From NCBI RefSeq assembly GCF_020921035.1, contig NC_063156.1:22802283-22866282 (forward strand): 64,000 nt of DNA. Reading direction: 5' to 3'. The notes beneath the pieces were generated by a model. The model saw only the letters and a program-made list of their open reading frames with translations. It did not search any database and was not told where the DNA came from. The position numbers were made by a program, and so were the translations under genes. How positions within the stretch are numbered: the stretch's first letter is position 1; every line of letters starts with the position of its first letter. Below, piece after piece: positions 13,080 to 23,748 of the stretch. Source of the stretch: Rhodamnia argentea. Its lineage: Eukaryota > Streptophyta > Magnoliopsida > Myrtales > Myrtaceae.

Positions 13080-13782
13080 TTGGGGGCTTAATTCCCTATA
13101 AAACTTTTAACTTTATGTTCAGTTTTAATTCTATCCCAAATTTTTTTCTAATTAAAGAAAAAATTGCCAACTTTAGGTCAAACCTCAAATTTGCCCAAAT
13201 TATTTTTTCTCTCATGAAAATCTCAAACTTTAGATGTAGTTTCAAATCTGCCGCGAATTTCTTTTTGTCTCAAGAAAAAGCCGAAACTTTAGGTTCATTC
13301 ACAAATTTGCCTCGATTTATCCAAAAAAAAGTGACAAACTTTCAATTTATTTTCAAATTTAACCCCATGGTCTAGTTCCAAATTAACATGATATCTTCAC
13401 GTTGATAAAAGATCCACATTAGCAAAGTAATTGGGCGATAGATACGAACCAACATGAATAACAAATCCACCCCAACAAAAATTATTGAAATTTTTCAAAA
13501 TGAAACCGTTTTGAGATATGAAAATTAGGAATGACTAACGATGATTTTTGAACAAATGGCTAATGAGAAGAGATTTGAGATTAGAATAAAAATTGGTGAA
13601 TGTTCGAGGTAGATTTAGGATTGAATAGTTTGTGATTTTTTTTTTTTGGAAAAAATAATTTCGGGACAGATCTGTCATTGGACATAAAGTTGATTTTTTT
13701 TAGATAAAGGAAAGTTAAGGTAGATTTGTAATTGAACCTAGAGTAAAGGTTTTTTTTTTTTTTAGAGAATTAGGCCTATTTT
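13080..13782. mobile_element. Foldback element upstream of HSP101
   Basis: The ends are inverted: CTTAATTCCCTATAAAACTTT on the left answers a complement reading CCTAATTCTCTAAAAAA on the right. Inside, modules of the type 'AAATTTGCCCCAAATTTTTTTCT..TAAAGAAAAA' repeat about every 55-60 bp in the left half and as their complement in the right half. The same element is in the inverted duplicate at about 50931-51685, so it was in place before that duplication. Nothing is encoded. Confidence 0.6.
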
Positions 13783-14070
13783 ATGCGAAAAAAGAGTTAG
13801 AAGAAAGTGATTCGCCTTTTAGCCCAAGTCGATCCTATACCCGGCTGGGAACGTGCCGGTCACGCTCCAATCGGCGGCGGGTGGGGGCGCATGTTCGAGG
13901 CGACTCCAGAAGCCTCTTCCACCGACCGCGACCCGATTTGGAAAAACGACAACAATTCCCCCGATCGCGCAACCGTCCCGATTCGCGCGAGTCGCGCGTG
14001 GTCCGACGTGTAAGTGGAAAGCGAAGGCAGAAGGAGGAGAATCTAGTAGTTTCCAGCGCCACCTGGGCCC

Positions 14071-14090
14071 TTCGATTCCAGACGCTTCTC
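14071..14090 (+). promoter_or_regulatory. Heat-shock-element-like array
   Basis: Units fall at 5-bp spacing: TTC (14071), TTC (14076), GAC (14081) and TTC (14086). The core TTCCAGACGCTTC matches the three-unit plan TTCnnGAAnnTTC with one mismatch. Promoter copies P1 and P2 keep the same core (complement of GAAACGTCTGGAA), as expected for an HSF-controlled disaggregase gene. Binding is inferred. Confidence 0.55.
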
Positions 14091-14103
14091 GTCTCTCTTC
14101 TGC

Positions 14104-14114
14104 TTACAAAAAGG
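14104..14114 (+). promoter_or_regulatory. Degenerate TATA-like box of the intact HSP101 gene
   Basis: The sequence here is TTACAAAAAGG. The inverted pseudogene copy and promoter copy P2 read TTATTATAAAAAGG at the same place, a canonical TATA box. The intact gene appears to have lost three bases and gained a C. It may still work with reduced strength; this is inferred from alignment only. Confidence 0.45.
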
Positions 14115-14800
14115 CTCAGAGCCTCTCGTTTTCTCTCAACTCACACGACGCTTAGAAAATCTCACCAAACAGAATTTCAAAAGCAAGCAGATCGACATTC
14201 GGGTGCAGACCAAGTGAACTCCACTCGCTGAAGCTTTCCACTTTGAATCGTGCGTGGTTCGCGCCTGAGAGCGGTTACTGATCGAGTTTTTATCTTTCCC
14301 TTTTGTTGAGGTGCGTTTTCTTCTCCTCTCCGTTCCTTTTTCGAGATTGTACCGTGAGGACGTTGTTCTGAGTTTTGAGTGCGTATTTTGTTGTCTCTTG
14401 TGGGCAGAAAGTGTTGGGAGTTGTTTCGTTTCGTCTGTGCAGATATCTCTCCTTAGTGTCGGAAATCGTTGTTTAGGATTTTACGTGATTGGGGCTGTGT
14501 AAGGTTTTGTGGCATGTACATTGATGTCTATGCGTCTGGCGTTTTTGGATAGCAAATCACGCAATGAGGTCCTTAAGACACAGAATTCTGGTAATGATGA
14601 TTGGAATGGGATTTTGGGTTAAGATGGTTTGCTAGAATTTATGAGAGGGAGACCGACTTTATGAGAGGGAGACCGGTGTCAGTCATCGACACTGCCGATT
14701 GCATAATGCGAATGGTACTTGCATGAGTAGCGATGGTGAATGGTATTCTATATTGATTGACAGTTGTAATTGCTCTCTGTGCAGTATAAGGAGAGGCACT

Positions 14801-17800
14801 ATGAATCCTGATAAGTTCACCCACAAGACAAATGAGGCTCTTGCCGGAGCCCATGAGCTGGCAATGAGTGCCGGTCATGCGCAATTTACTCCGCTTCATC
14901 TTGCCGCGGCTCTAATCTCGGATCCAGCTGGAATTTTCAGCCAAGCCATCAGCAATGTTGGGGGTGAAGAAGCAGCAAAAGCGGCGGAGAGAGTGTTCAA
15001 CCAAGCCTTGAAGAAACTTCCTTGTCAGAGCCCGCCTCCTGATGAGATCCCTGCAAGCACTAGCCTAATAAAAGCAATTAGGCGTGCCCAAGCTGCCCAA
15101 AAGTCCCGTGGCGACAGCCACTTGGCTGTTGATCAGTTGATAATTGGCCTTCTTGAGGATTCACAAATTGGTGATCTACTTAAGGAAGCTGGGGTTGCTA
15201 CTGCACGAGTGAAATCGGAGCTTGAGAAGCTTCGTGGGAAAGAAGGGAAGAAGGTGGAGAGTGCTTCCGGCGACACTACCTTCCAAGCATTGAAGACATA
15301 TGGAAGGGATTTGGTGGAGCAGGCCGGTAAACTTGACCCAGTTATTGGGCGGGATGAGGAGATAAGAAGGGTCGTAAGGATCCTGTCAAGGAGGACTAAG
15401 AACAATCCAGTTCTTATTGGAGAGCCTGGTGTGGGCAAAACTGCTGTTGTGGAAGGTCTGGCTCAGAGAATAGTGAAAGGCGATGTGCCTAGCAACCTTG
15501 CGGATGTCAGGCTTATTGCATTGGATATGGGTGCTTTGGTAGCTGGAGCGAAATATAGAGGAGAATTTGAGGAGCGACTTAAGGCGGTTTTGAAAGAGGT
15601 TGAGGAGGCTGAAGGAAAAGTGATATTGTTTATTGATGAAATTCACCTTGTTCTTGGTGCTGGGCGTACTGAAGGATCCATGGATGCGGCCAATTTGTTT
15701 AAACCCATGCTTGCCAGAGGACAGCTGCGATGTATTGGCGCCACGACTCTTGAGGAATACAGGAAATACGTAGAGAAAGATGCTGCATTTGAAAGAAGGT
15801 TCCAGCAAGTCTATGTGGCAGAACCTAGTGTGCCCGATACTATAAGTATCTTGAGAGGATTGAAGGAGAGATATGAAGGGCACCATGGTGTTCGAATTCA
15901 AGATCGGGCACTTGTTGTTGCCGCACAGCTGTCCAGCAGATACATAACTGGTAAGTCTTTCACTCAGTCGATTTAGCACTTTTCAAAGTTCTCTGAATAT
16001 TGCGAAGGTAACTGACAATCTATGGTTTTTTTCAATGCAGGTCGTCATCTGCCCGACAAAGCGATTGATTTAGTTGATGAAGCTTGTGCAAATGTGAGGG
16101 TTCAACTAGACAGCCAGCCAGAAGAGATTGATAATCTCGAGCGGAAAAGAATACAACTAGAAATTGAACTTCATGCATTAGAAAAAGAGAAGGATAAAGC
16201 TAGTAAAGCTCGCCTTATTGAGGTAAGTTTGAAGAATCCGGTGTGAAAGTTCCTTATGCTAAAACTGCTTATGGAAATCTTCCACGAAATATTTGTCTCA
16301 CATTTCTCATTTACTTGCAGGTTCGTAAAGAGTTGGATGACTTGAGGGATAAGCTTCAGCCACTGATGATGAAGTACAGAAAGGAAAAAGAAAGGATTGA
16401 TGAAATCAGGCGGCTTAAACAGAAGCGTGAGGAGCTATTGTTTGCATTGCAAGAGGCTGAAAGAAGATATGATCTGGCTAGAGCTGCAGACCTGCGATAT
16501 GGTGCAATTCAAGAGGTGGAAGCAGCCATTGCACAGGTGGAAGGAAATACCGAGGAGAACTTAATGTTGACGGAGACTGTCGGACCAGACCATATAGCTG
16601 AGGTTGTGAGCCGCTGGACTGGCGTTCCTGTCACGAGGCTCGGCCAGAACGAGAAAGAGAGGTTAGTTGGACTGGCTGAGAGGCTGCATCATAGAGTTGT
16701 GGGGCAAGATCAAGCAGTCAGTGCTGTTGCAGAGGCTGTGTTGAGGTCAAGAGCTGGATTGGGAAGACCGCAACAACCAACTGGCTCATTCTTATTTTTG
16801 GGTCCGACCGGTGTTGGCAAGACTGAGCTTGCCAAGGCCCTTGCTGAGCAGCTCTTTGACGATGAAAATCTTCTAATTCGGATTGATATGTCGGAATATA
16901 TGGAGCAGCATTCTGTGTCAAGGTTAATCGGCGCCCCTCCTGGGTAAGTATCTCACTTTATGATTCCGTTTTGTATAACATGCTTCTGCAAATGTTTGTG
17001 GCAAAATCTGATCCTTGTCTATTTGTAATTTACAGTTATGTTGGACATGAAGAAGGTGGGCAACTAACCGAAGCTGTGAGGAGGAGGCCTTACAGTGTTG
17101 TGTTATTCGATGAAGTGGAGAAAGCCCACATTGCTGTTTTCAATACACTACTCCAGGTTCTTGATGATGGCAGATTAACTGATGGCCAAGGCCGGACGGT
17201 TGACTTTAGGAATACCGTAATCATCATGACCTCGAACCTTGGAGCAGAGCACCTTCTATCAGGCTTGATGGGCAAATGCTCGATGCAAGTTGCCCGTGAT
17301 CGAGTTATGCAGGAGGTAAGGCATTAGTTTCCACTCGAGTGAATTGTTGCATGGGTTGTAATGAGAATGCTGACATATCGTTTTAATGGAACAGGTGAGG
17401 AAGCACTTTAGGCCAGAGTTACTGAACCGGCTCGACGAGATTGTAGTGTTTGATCCTCTCTCGCATGAACAACTGAGAAAGGTGGCCAGACTGCAAATGA
17501 AGGATGTTGCAAGTAGATTGGCTGAAAGAGGCATTGCTTTGGCTGTCACCGATGCAGCTTTGGACTTTGCCCTAGCGGAGAGTTATGATCCGGTAGGTTT
17601 TCAGTCTATATAGGTGTCTGGTTCTCTACTTTACTTTGTGGATCCGCTACATTGCTGACTTGCCTCATTCCCATTACAGGTTTACGGTGCTCGGCCAATC
17701 CGAAGATGGCTCGAGAAGAAGGTGGTGACCGAGCTCTCGAGAATGCTTGTGAGGGAGGAGATAGACGAGAACTCGACTGTCTACATCGATGCGGGGCCCA

Positions 17801-17979
17801 ACGGGCAAGATCTCGTGTACCGCGTGGAGAAGAACGGAGGCTTCGTGGATGCTGCCACCGGGCAGAAGTCTGACCTGCTGATCGAAATTCCAAATGTGCT
17901 TCCGAGAAGTGATGCCGCGCAGGCAGTGAAGAAGATGAAGATCGAAGAGATCGAGGATGATGATGAGATGTATGAATGA
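14801..17979 (+). CDS. HSP101: HSP101 / ClpB1 cytosolic AAA+ disaggregase
   Basis: Six coding exons: 14801-15950, 16041-16222, 16321-16943, 17036-17315, 17395-17592, 17680-17979. All are GT-AG and in frame, giving 910 aa against 911 in Arabidopsis HSP101. The ATG at 14801 opens the conserved [14 protein letters not shown]; the upstream in-frame ATG at 14699 lies in the probable 5'-UTR intron. In order: Clp N-domain (1-about 150), first AAA+ module with Walker A GEPGVGKT (207-214) and Walker B LFIDE (Asp279-Glu280), coiled-coil middle domain (about 410-530), second AAA+ module with GPTGVGKT (605-612) and LFDEVEKAH, and an acidic C-terminus. The hexamer threads aggregated proteins through its pore with ATP and works with small HSPs and HSP70; it is needed for acquired heat tolerance. 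There is no transit peptide, so it is cytosolic/nuclear. All key motifs are intact, so this is the functional copy. Confidence 0.96.
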
Positions 17980-18984
17980 ATGGCAGGCTCTGAAACTCTT
18001 TGAGAGGGCTATACAAGATGGTCCCGCAAAGCTTTATCTTGCTGGTTCTGAAATAATGCCTTTTGGCTTATTGTGACCCCCACCCCTTAAATTTGATTTT
18101 GGTAGAACTAGTTAATCTGCTGGGGGTCGCTGATTTGTAATGTTTGAAGAACTTGGAGAATTCCAGTGCTAAGTCCACTGCTTCCGTAAATAATGAATAG
18201 TCTTCTCTTCTTGTTTATTGATCTTATTAATAAAAAGTATTGAAACATGAGTCCAAATTGACCCAGAAGCAAATTTCTTCCGTAAGTGGTTGTAAATTAA
18301 ATATTTGTCAAGATAAACAGGAAGAAAACAACTGGAAAAATGTGTAAAAGAAAAAAAGAGAGATTTTTGTCATGAGTCTCAAAATTTGTCAAGAAAATGA
18401 AATTCGCAAAAATTGGATGTAATAAAATTTGTTAAATTAGTATAATCAAGTTTTTTTACTGAAATAATGAAAAAGATTAATATTTTCTCTTTTTGACATA
18501 ATGATGACGCGGGTTAAATAATAATTTTTTTTTGTTTCAAATTTAATTGTTAATATAATTTTTATTTAAATTGAGTTTAAAAAATAAGCCCCGATCACCG
18601 CTATCTTACCATCATTAAAAACAGTCGGCGATCCTTAGCTGGCCATTATATAGATTTGGGTGAGTGTTACTGATCTAGAATGAATGGAATTAATGGAAAA
18701 TTTCGATTATATTAATTTGATAAATTTTAAGATTTAATTATGTTTTTATTAAATTTTAGGAGCCATGACAAGGTTTACCATTTTTAGTGAATATATAAAA
18801 ACAGAAAAAAAAAAAAATAGATCGAGAGAGATCAGAGAGGAGGGAGAGGGAGACAATTGCACAATCGCTAGATGATAGACGACAATGACGCAGCCTTATC
18901 TGCAAAAACCCTAATCGGATAGACAATTCTCGTGAGACAGCTTCTTCTCAAATTCGACCTCTCAGGATTCTCTCGGATCGCGAA
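17980..18984. other. HSP101 3' UTR and spacer to the next gene
   Basis: The first 200-250 bp are the likely HSP101 3' UTR (AATAAT-rich near 18190-18235). The rest is AT-rich with a purine-rich GAGAGA tract at about 18820-18855, just before the TPRA1-like gene, typical of plant core promoters and leaders. No other gene is seen. Confidence 0.4.
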
Positions 18985-21491
18985 ATGCCATCGATTCTGG
19001 ACCAGAGCAGCAATTCTTCGTCGCCGTCGCCCCCGCCTTTGCCAGTCCCCATCGTCGTCCCCACAGCTCAAGATCAGAACACTACTTCCCCCGACTTCAG
19101 CCCTATCTGCCCCGGCTTCTTCTATGATGCCGTCCTGGTTGTCCCCGCCGTCCTGTTCGTGCTCTTTTTGGCGTTCCATGCAAAGAAGAACTTGAAGAAG
19201 CTGTGCAATGGGCGGTCTCATGTTATGGTATCCTATTACGCCCTCCTCTGGGTCGTCTCCCTGCTCAACCTCGCTTGGTGCTCGCTTCAGGTGCCCTTCT
19301 TTGTCTATTTGTTGGACGGATTGGTTTCAGCTGTAGTTGTTGTAGATATATCGCTTCTTGCTGCACTGACTTTATTGGTAGCGTTGCTAAGCGATTTTAT
19401 CTTTCTGTTCGTTTTTTTGTGCACTACGGGAGCTATTGTTAATTTCCACTTCTGATATTATTCTGAAACAAACAGGCTTGGCAATGCTCTCCTGGAAGCG
19501 AGACTGGCTGGAACATCTTATCGCTGTTTACCAAATCGGGGCTGCTGTGTATGGAGATCAGCTTGGTAGCTTTTCTGCTACAAGGAAATTATGCTAACGG
19601 ATTGGAAGCTTTGTCACGGACTTTCCTGGTCACGGGGATCATTGTTGGTGTCGATATTCTTCTGAAGGTATTTAGTTCTTCGATGGCAATCTAGGTGTGC
19701 ATGTTCATCTGTGGTGCTGGGGTTTCCAGTGGATCGTGTTATTTATACGTCTTGATAATTAAGGCTGGTAACTTTTGTCGTACTCAAAATGGGGAAATCC
19801 GTTTTCTGGTTATGTTTAAGTGATCAGTCGACAACTTGTCCTGATAAGCGATTAGGGACTCTATAGTCAAGAGAAAAATGATCCTAGTTAGTCATACTGT
19901 TCCAGCATTGTGCTTTAGCAATATGCTTTGTTAAATGGCTTCTCTTTGAGCTCAATGTTTCATGAGCTTGGCTGCCTGGGGAGTTAGAATACGGTACTCA
20001 ATTTGCTGACGCTAATGCAATGTGCAATGTGCATTGGACATAGAAGGTTTCTTCTTTGCCTGCTCTCTTGTTTTCTGACGCTATTTGAGTTAGTCTATGG
20101 TTTGCACACTTCAGTTCGGGTGTATGTTAGAATCGAAACTTCTGACAGGCTGTGAATAAGTCAACGTCGTAATCACAATGGTGGAAAGCAGCAAATTCTC
20201 CATCTATTTCCCCCACAAATTTCATTTGGAATTAATCGCTTTGGGTAGACGAAGTGCAACTAACATAGAAATATAGCTGATGGGTTGTAGGTTTTCTGTC
20301 GACATTTCAATTTGAGATCTGGATATTCCCTAAACATGACCTTTTCTGTCCGCATCATTAAAAGACTAAGATTGCAAGTGAATTTAAATTTAGTGAAGCG
20401 GTTGGCGGACCATATTGTAAACTGATACTGTGGATCTGTCAGTGTGGGCCTTTTATATGTTAGCAAAACATTCAGATTGAGCTGATTCAAAGGCCTTGGG
20501 CCTGCATTTTCAGTATTGTGTTAACAGTTCTTCTAGCATAGTTCTTGTCAAAAGTCTCAGATGAAAGGCTCATGGAAGTGAACTTTTGTTTTTCTTTGTA
20601 TATATTGTGAAGAAAGTAACTTGGCCCAATATGTGAAAGTTGCTATGTTCTTTACTGCTGTTTACAACACATGCTACTCTAAAGCAGGCTATTTATGCTT
20701 CTCTGCTGAAGCATTTTGCTTACGTGCTTGGATTAGCCTCTGTTACTTTCAACACATTGAGCAATCATCTAAGCTCTTCTTTTTGTGTATAATTCTTACA
20801 GGTTGTTTATGTATTTGGCTTCCGGGTGCCGCTGTTCTTCGATGTTGGAAGTGCGCATAGAGTTAAATGGGCATTGTGGAGCATCCATGAAATAGTTATC
20901 ACTGCAGTTTATTCCTTTGTGTTGTTCATAAGATTCTCAAAATGGGCCGAGGAGTTGCCTCGTAAGTACCAATCTCATCTCACTTTCGTCCCTAATCCAT
21001 GAAAAGGTGGTAGCTGACATTCAGTACTTTTTGTGCAGCCAGACCAGCATTCTACAGATACATCGTTGTGATGTTTGTCATCAATTCAATTGCTTTACTA
21101 GCTTGTATGCTTGCTGGAATTGGAGCTGGCTTTGGCACTTGGTACGTTTATGCTGATACTTTCATTTTGAGTGCTTTGTCCTTTCCTAAATACATAGACA
21201 AATCAATAGTTCTCCTCTTTATGCAGGTTGTTCAGTTTGATAGTGATCTGCTATCATGCGCTCTATCTCCCCTTTCTCTATGTGATTTTTCTTGCCGACT
21301 TTTTCAAGGTGATTATCGATCACCATTTGTCACGTTCTTTTATTATTCCGTCTTAATATGTGGTTTGTCCGTTCGGATTTCGACTTTTGAACTTTGAAAT
21401 CTGATGCTTTCAGGAGGAAGATTTCCTTCTGGACAACGCATACTACTCGGAAATGAAGGATGCAGGGTTCTTTGATGCTGATTGGGATTAA
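18985..21491 (+). CDS. TPRA1/CAND2-type seven-transmembrane protein
   Basis: Six exons: 18985-19290, 19476-19667, 20802-20961, 21039-21141, 21227-21308, 21414-21491. All are GT-AG and in frame, giving 306 aa. A Ser/Pro-rich N-terminus (1-40) precedes a first membrane span (about 45-66, DAVLVVPAVLFVLFLAFHA), then several more hydrophobic spans separated by short loops. The end EEDFLLDNAYYSEMKDAGFFDADWD is the conserved cytosolic tail of plant members. The family is the predicted membrane protein family of animal TPRA1; Arabidopsis CAND2 and CAND8 were listed as candidate G-protein-coupled receptors, and CAND2 has been proposed as a phytomelatonin receptor, which is debated. Which plant paralogue this is cannot be told. 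A broken copy of exon 2 lies at 38676-38870. Confidence 0.85.
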
Positions 21492-22494
21492 TAGCGATGC
21501 TCGAATTTCCATAGACGTATACACTGTAGATTAATGTACATTATTCAGGCGCAAGAACAATGGAAAGGAGAACGGGACACGAAAATTGTAGAGGGAATTG
21601 AGATGTAGGTGTGCAGAATTTTTTTTCCTTCATATGTGTTGAAGTCTCATCATGAATTCTTTGCCAAAGAAGACCTGAAAGGTTCTTAAATGCTGATGGC
21701 TGGGAAAAATCGAATGGAAGAACAGCGATAAGTCATCGCATGATAGTTTCATCATGAATTCTTTGATCAAGTATTGCTTAAATTATTTGACGTAGTAGTC
21801 CATTCATTGCCGATCACATTCGTTGTTGGTCATTTTATGTCACTGATAAAACGATGCGGTTTTGCTTTTTTTTTTTTTCCTTATTTTCTTTTGAAAAGAA
21901 AAAAAGAAAAGAAGGAAAAAATGAGAAATTATTATTTAAAATATTATTAAAAATTGTCAATGCCGGTGATTCGAACAAAATTTGCTAGATTGATTCAATT
22001 AGTAAAATATGAAAATGTTTAGGATTTAATTAGTAAAATAAAATTATTTAGATTTGAATTGGTAAAAGTGTAATAGGTTTAGGATATTTTGGACGATTTT
22101 TCAAAAAAAAAAATGCATCTTCTTATTTAGTCCATATGTCTCCAAATCCAACAAATTCAAGTTGATGCATCCGTTCAAAAGTATAGTGTGAAAAAACCGG
22201 TGTGGTAATTTCGTGATCGGTTTGGCTGAATGAACTATACGAACATTAATACATAATAGGGCTCCATTTATTTAGCAAAAATAAATGATTCCGAATTTTT
22301 TTTTCCCTAAAAGTGATTGTTGGAATTGGCGAGTGGATAAGAGTGAAGAATTTGCGAGTGGCTCAAGTTGGCCGAGGTCGTACGGGGAGATCATATGGAG
22401 GGGATAGGATGGAGGAAATTTGAAGATGGCAATGGAGATAGACGAATGAAGGCTCTACGGTCTACACATAGGACAGGAGGGAGATGTCACGGGC
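21492..22494. other. Spacer with a dispersed repeat; no gene recognised
   Basis: It holds the probable 3' UTR of the TPRA1-like gene (to about 21660), an AT-rich block, and at 22128-22255 a copy of the repeat also found at 2960-3095. A GA-rich stretch at 22320-22490 has a short open frame without recognisable features. Confidence 0.4.
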
Positions 22495-22817
22495 CGGGAG
22501 TTGGTGATCAACCCGTGCGGCTACTCGGGCTTCCTTTGTACGACTTTTTACTCGGGCTTCCTTTGTACGACTTTTGCTACCTGGATCGGATTGTTTTGCT
22601 ACCTGCGTAGAGAGAGAAGGGTTAGAGAGGGAGAGACTCTAGGAAGAAGCTTTGTTGTTTTATTTGTGGATGATCAAATCGGAAGAAGGACTCCCCTTTA
22701 TATAGGAGGGAGTCTTGAATTACAACCGTAGATCTAATTTCCATCTAACGGTTTGGATCGCACCTCCCGTTTTCCTAACTACCGACATTAAGTAAGAACG
22801 TTTGGGAACCTATGACA
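22495..22817 (+). mobile_element. Possible solo-LTR-like remnant
   Basis: The block starts TGTCACGGGCC and ends CTATGACA, giving 5-bp inverted tips TGTCA/TGACA as in many LTRs. It contains a TATA-like TTTATATAGGAGGG at about 22697. A perfect 27-bp tandem repeat (unit start CTCGGGCTTCC) occupies 22524-22577. No flanking duplication was found, so the solo-LTR reading is tentative. Sequence from about 22806 rightwards is shared with the PPR 5' junction at 38340. Confidence 0.35.
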
Positions 22818-22892
22818 AATTACCGACTCGCCCGCCCTGAGGAATAGTCTAGAAAATGGTAGAATAAGATAGAAAATCTAGACAAACCCTAA

Positions 22893-23419
22893 GTTTGCGT
22901 TTGGTTGTTCGTATAAAACTCGGGATATGATATGTTTTATTCTATCCCGTGTTTGGTAGGTGTCCCAGATAGTATAATGTCCGATATATGGGGATATAAT
23001 CCGGATAAAAAAATCCTAAGGGAGGGGGGAGGATAAGGTCGGATATGATTTCTCTTATTCGTCATATAAAAGCTAACTTTTTTGTCTCATTTGTTTCTAT
23101 TTTCATTTTATTTATTTTTTTTGCAAAGAGGTTTGAAAATCTAGTAAAATGTGTACATTTTCAAGTTTTTTTTTTGTATGAGAACATTATTTATATAGTA
23201 ATAAGATCGGAATATTTCATAGCATCACATAGGGCATATATGTTATTTATATTGATATACGGTTTCCATCAAATGCAGGATATGATAGGATATGAGAATA
23301 TCCGATTTTAAATCCGTAGTTCACCAAATGATGGATAGGATATGGTCAAATTCTTAGATTTCTTATCCTATCATATCCAATCCTATCCCGACGTGAAATC
23401 CCGACGACCAAACGCTGCC
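22893..23419. mobile_element. PIF/Harbinger-like MITE with TAA target duplication
   Basis: Flanking TAA lies at 22890-22892 and 23420-23422. The ends are inverted: GTTTGCGTTTGG on the left against GGCAGCGTTTGG on the complement of the right (9 of 12 identical), with further matches inward (CGGGATATGATATG / CGGGATAGGATTGG). The length of 527 bp and AT-rich interior fit a non-autonomous element. The homologous site at about 38426-38435 lacks it (AATCCTAGGGGAC), which is direct evidence of insertion after that segment was duplicated. Confidence 0.7.
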
Positions 23420-23748
23420 TAAGGGACTAAGACATCGCAGGTCCTGAGAAGTGCATGGGGGCGGGAGTCATTTTCAAAATGACGAGGGACCAAAAGTCTC
23501 TCAGCTGGACTCTGCCCACGTGGCAGCATTTCAGTTGCCCGTTACGAAAGAAACATACATAGACAAAATAGAGAATTGTCGCATTTCCGCAGTCAAAGTT
23601 TTTCCTTTTACCTTCCTCTCCATCTTTGACGCAGTCCCGTTTCTTTTGTCGATCTTCATTCGAACTTGCTCGTTTCTGTTCTCTCTCCTTCCTTTCTCTC
23701 TTTGACGAGTCGCGGAGAGAGAGGGAGAGAGAGAGGGAGGGCACAGCA

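Larger units (their letters stand above)
13840..14152 (+). promoter_or_regulatory. HSP101 proximal promoter and start of transcript
   Basis: This segment lies between the foldback element and the 5'-UTR exon. It holds a heat-shock-element-like array (14071-14090) and a TATA-like box (about 14104-14114). Diverged copies of the same segment lie at about 51912-52211, 57652-57955 and, in part, 58254-58410 (all minus), which makes it a mobile or repeatedly duplicated promoter module. A probable 5'-UTR intron follows (donor at 14311, acceptor ending at 14784). Confidence 0.65.
12858..17897 (+). repeat. Left arm of the HSP101 inverted segmental duplication
   Basis: This arm contains upstream sequence, a foldback element, the promoter, the 5'-UTR intron and nearly all of HSP101. 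Its reverse complement recurs at about 47063-51905. Homology runs from about 12858 (AGAACATTAGCCAAG, matched inverted near 51890-51905) through the foldback element and coding exons to about 17897, where the right arm breaks off inside the last exon. The arms are diverged by indels and substitutions, so the event is not very recent. Confidence 0.85.

Noticed and set aside
14699..14800. Upstream in-frame ATG as the HSP101 start
   Set aside because: Falls in a probable 5'-UTR intron with acceptor at 14781-14784, and the family N-terminus begins at 14801.
15386..15979. Minus-strand open frame of 197 codons
   Set aside because: Shadow of HSP101 exon 1; the same shadow appears over the pseudogene (48969-49553 plus).
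22368..22731. Overlapping open frames suggesting a small gene
   Set aside because: Repetitive translation caused by a 27-bp tandem repeat in an LTR-like block; no homology recognised.
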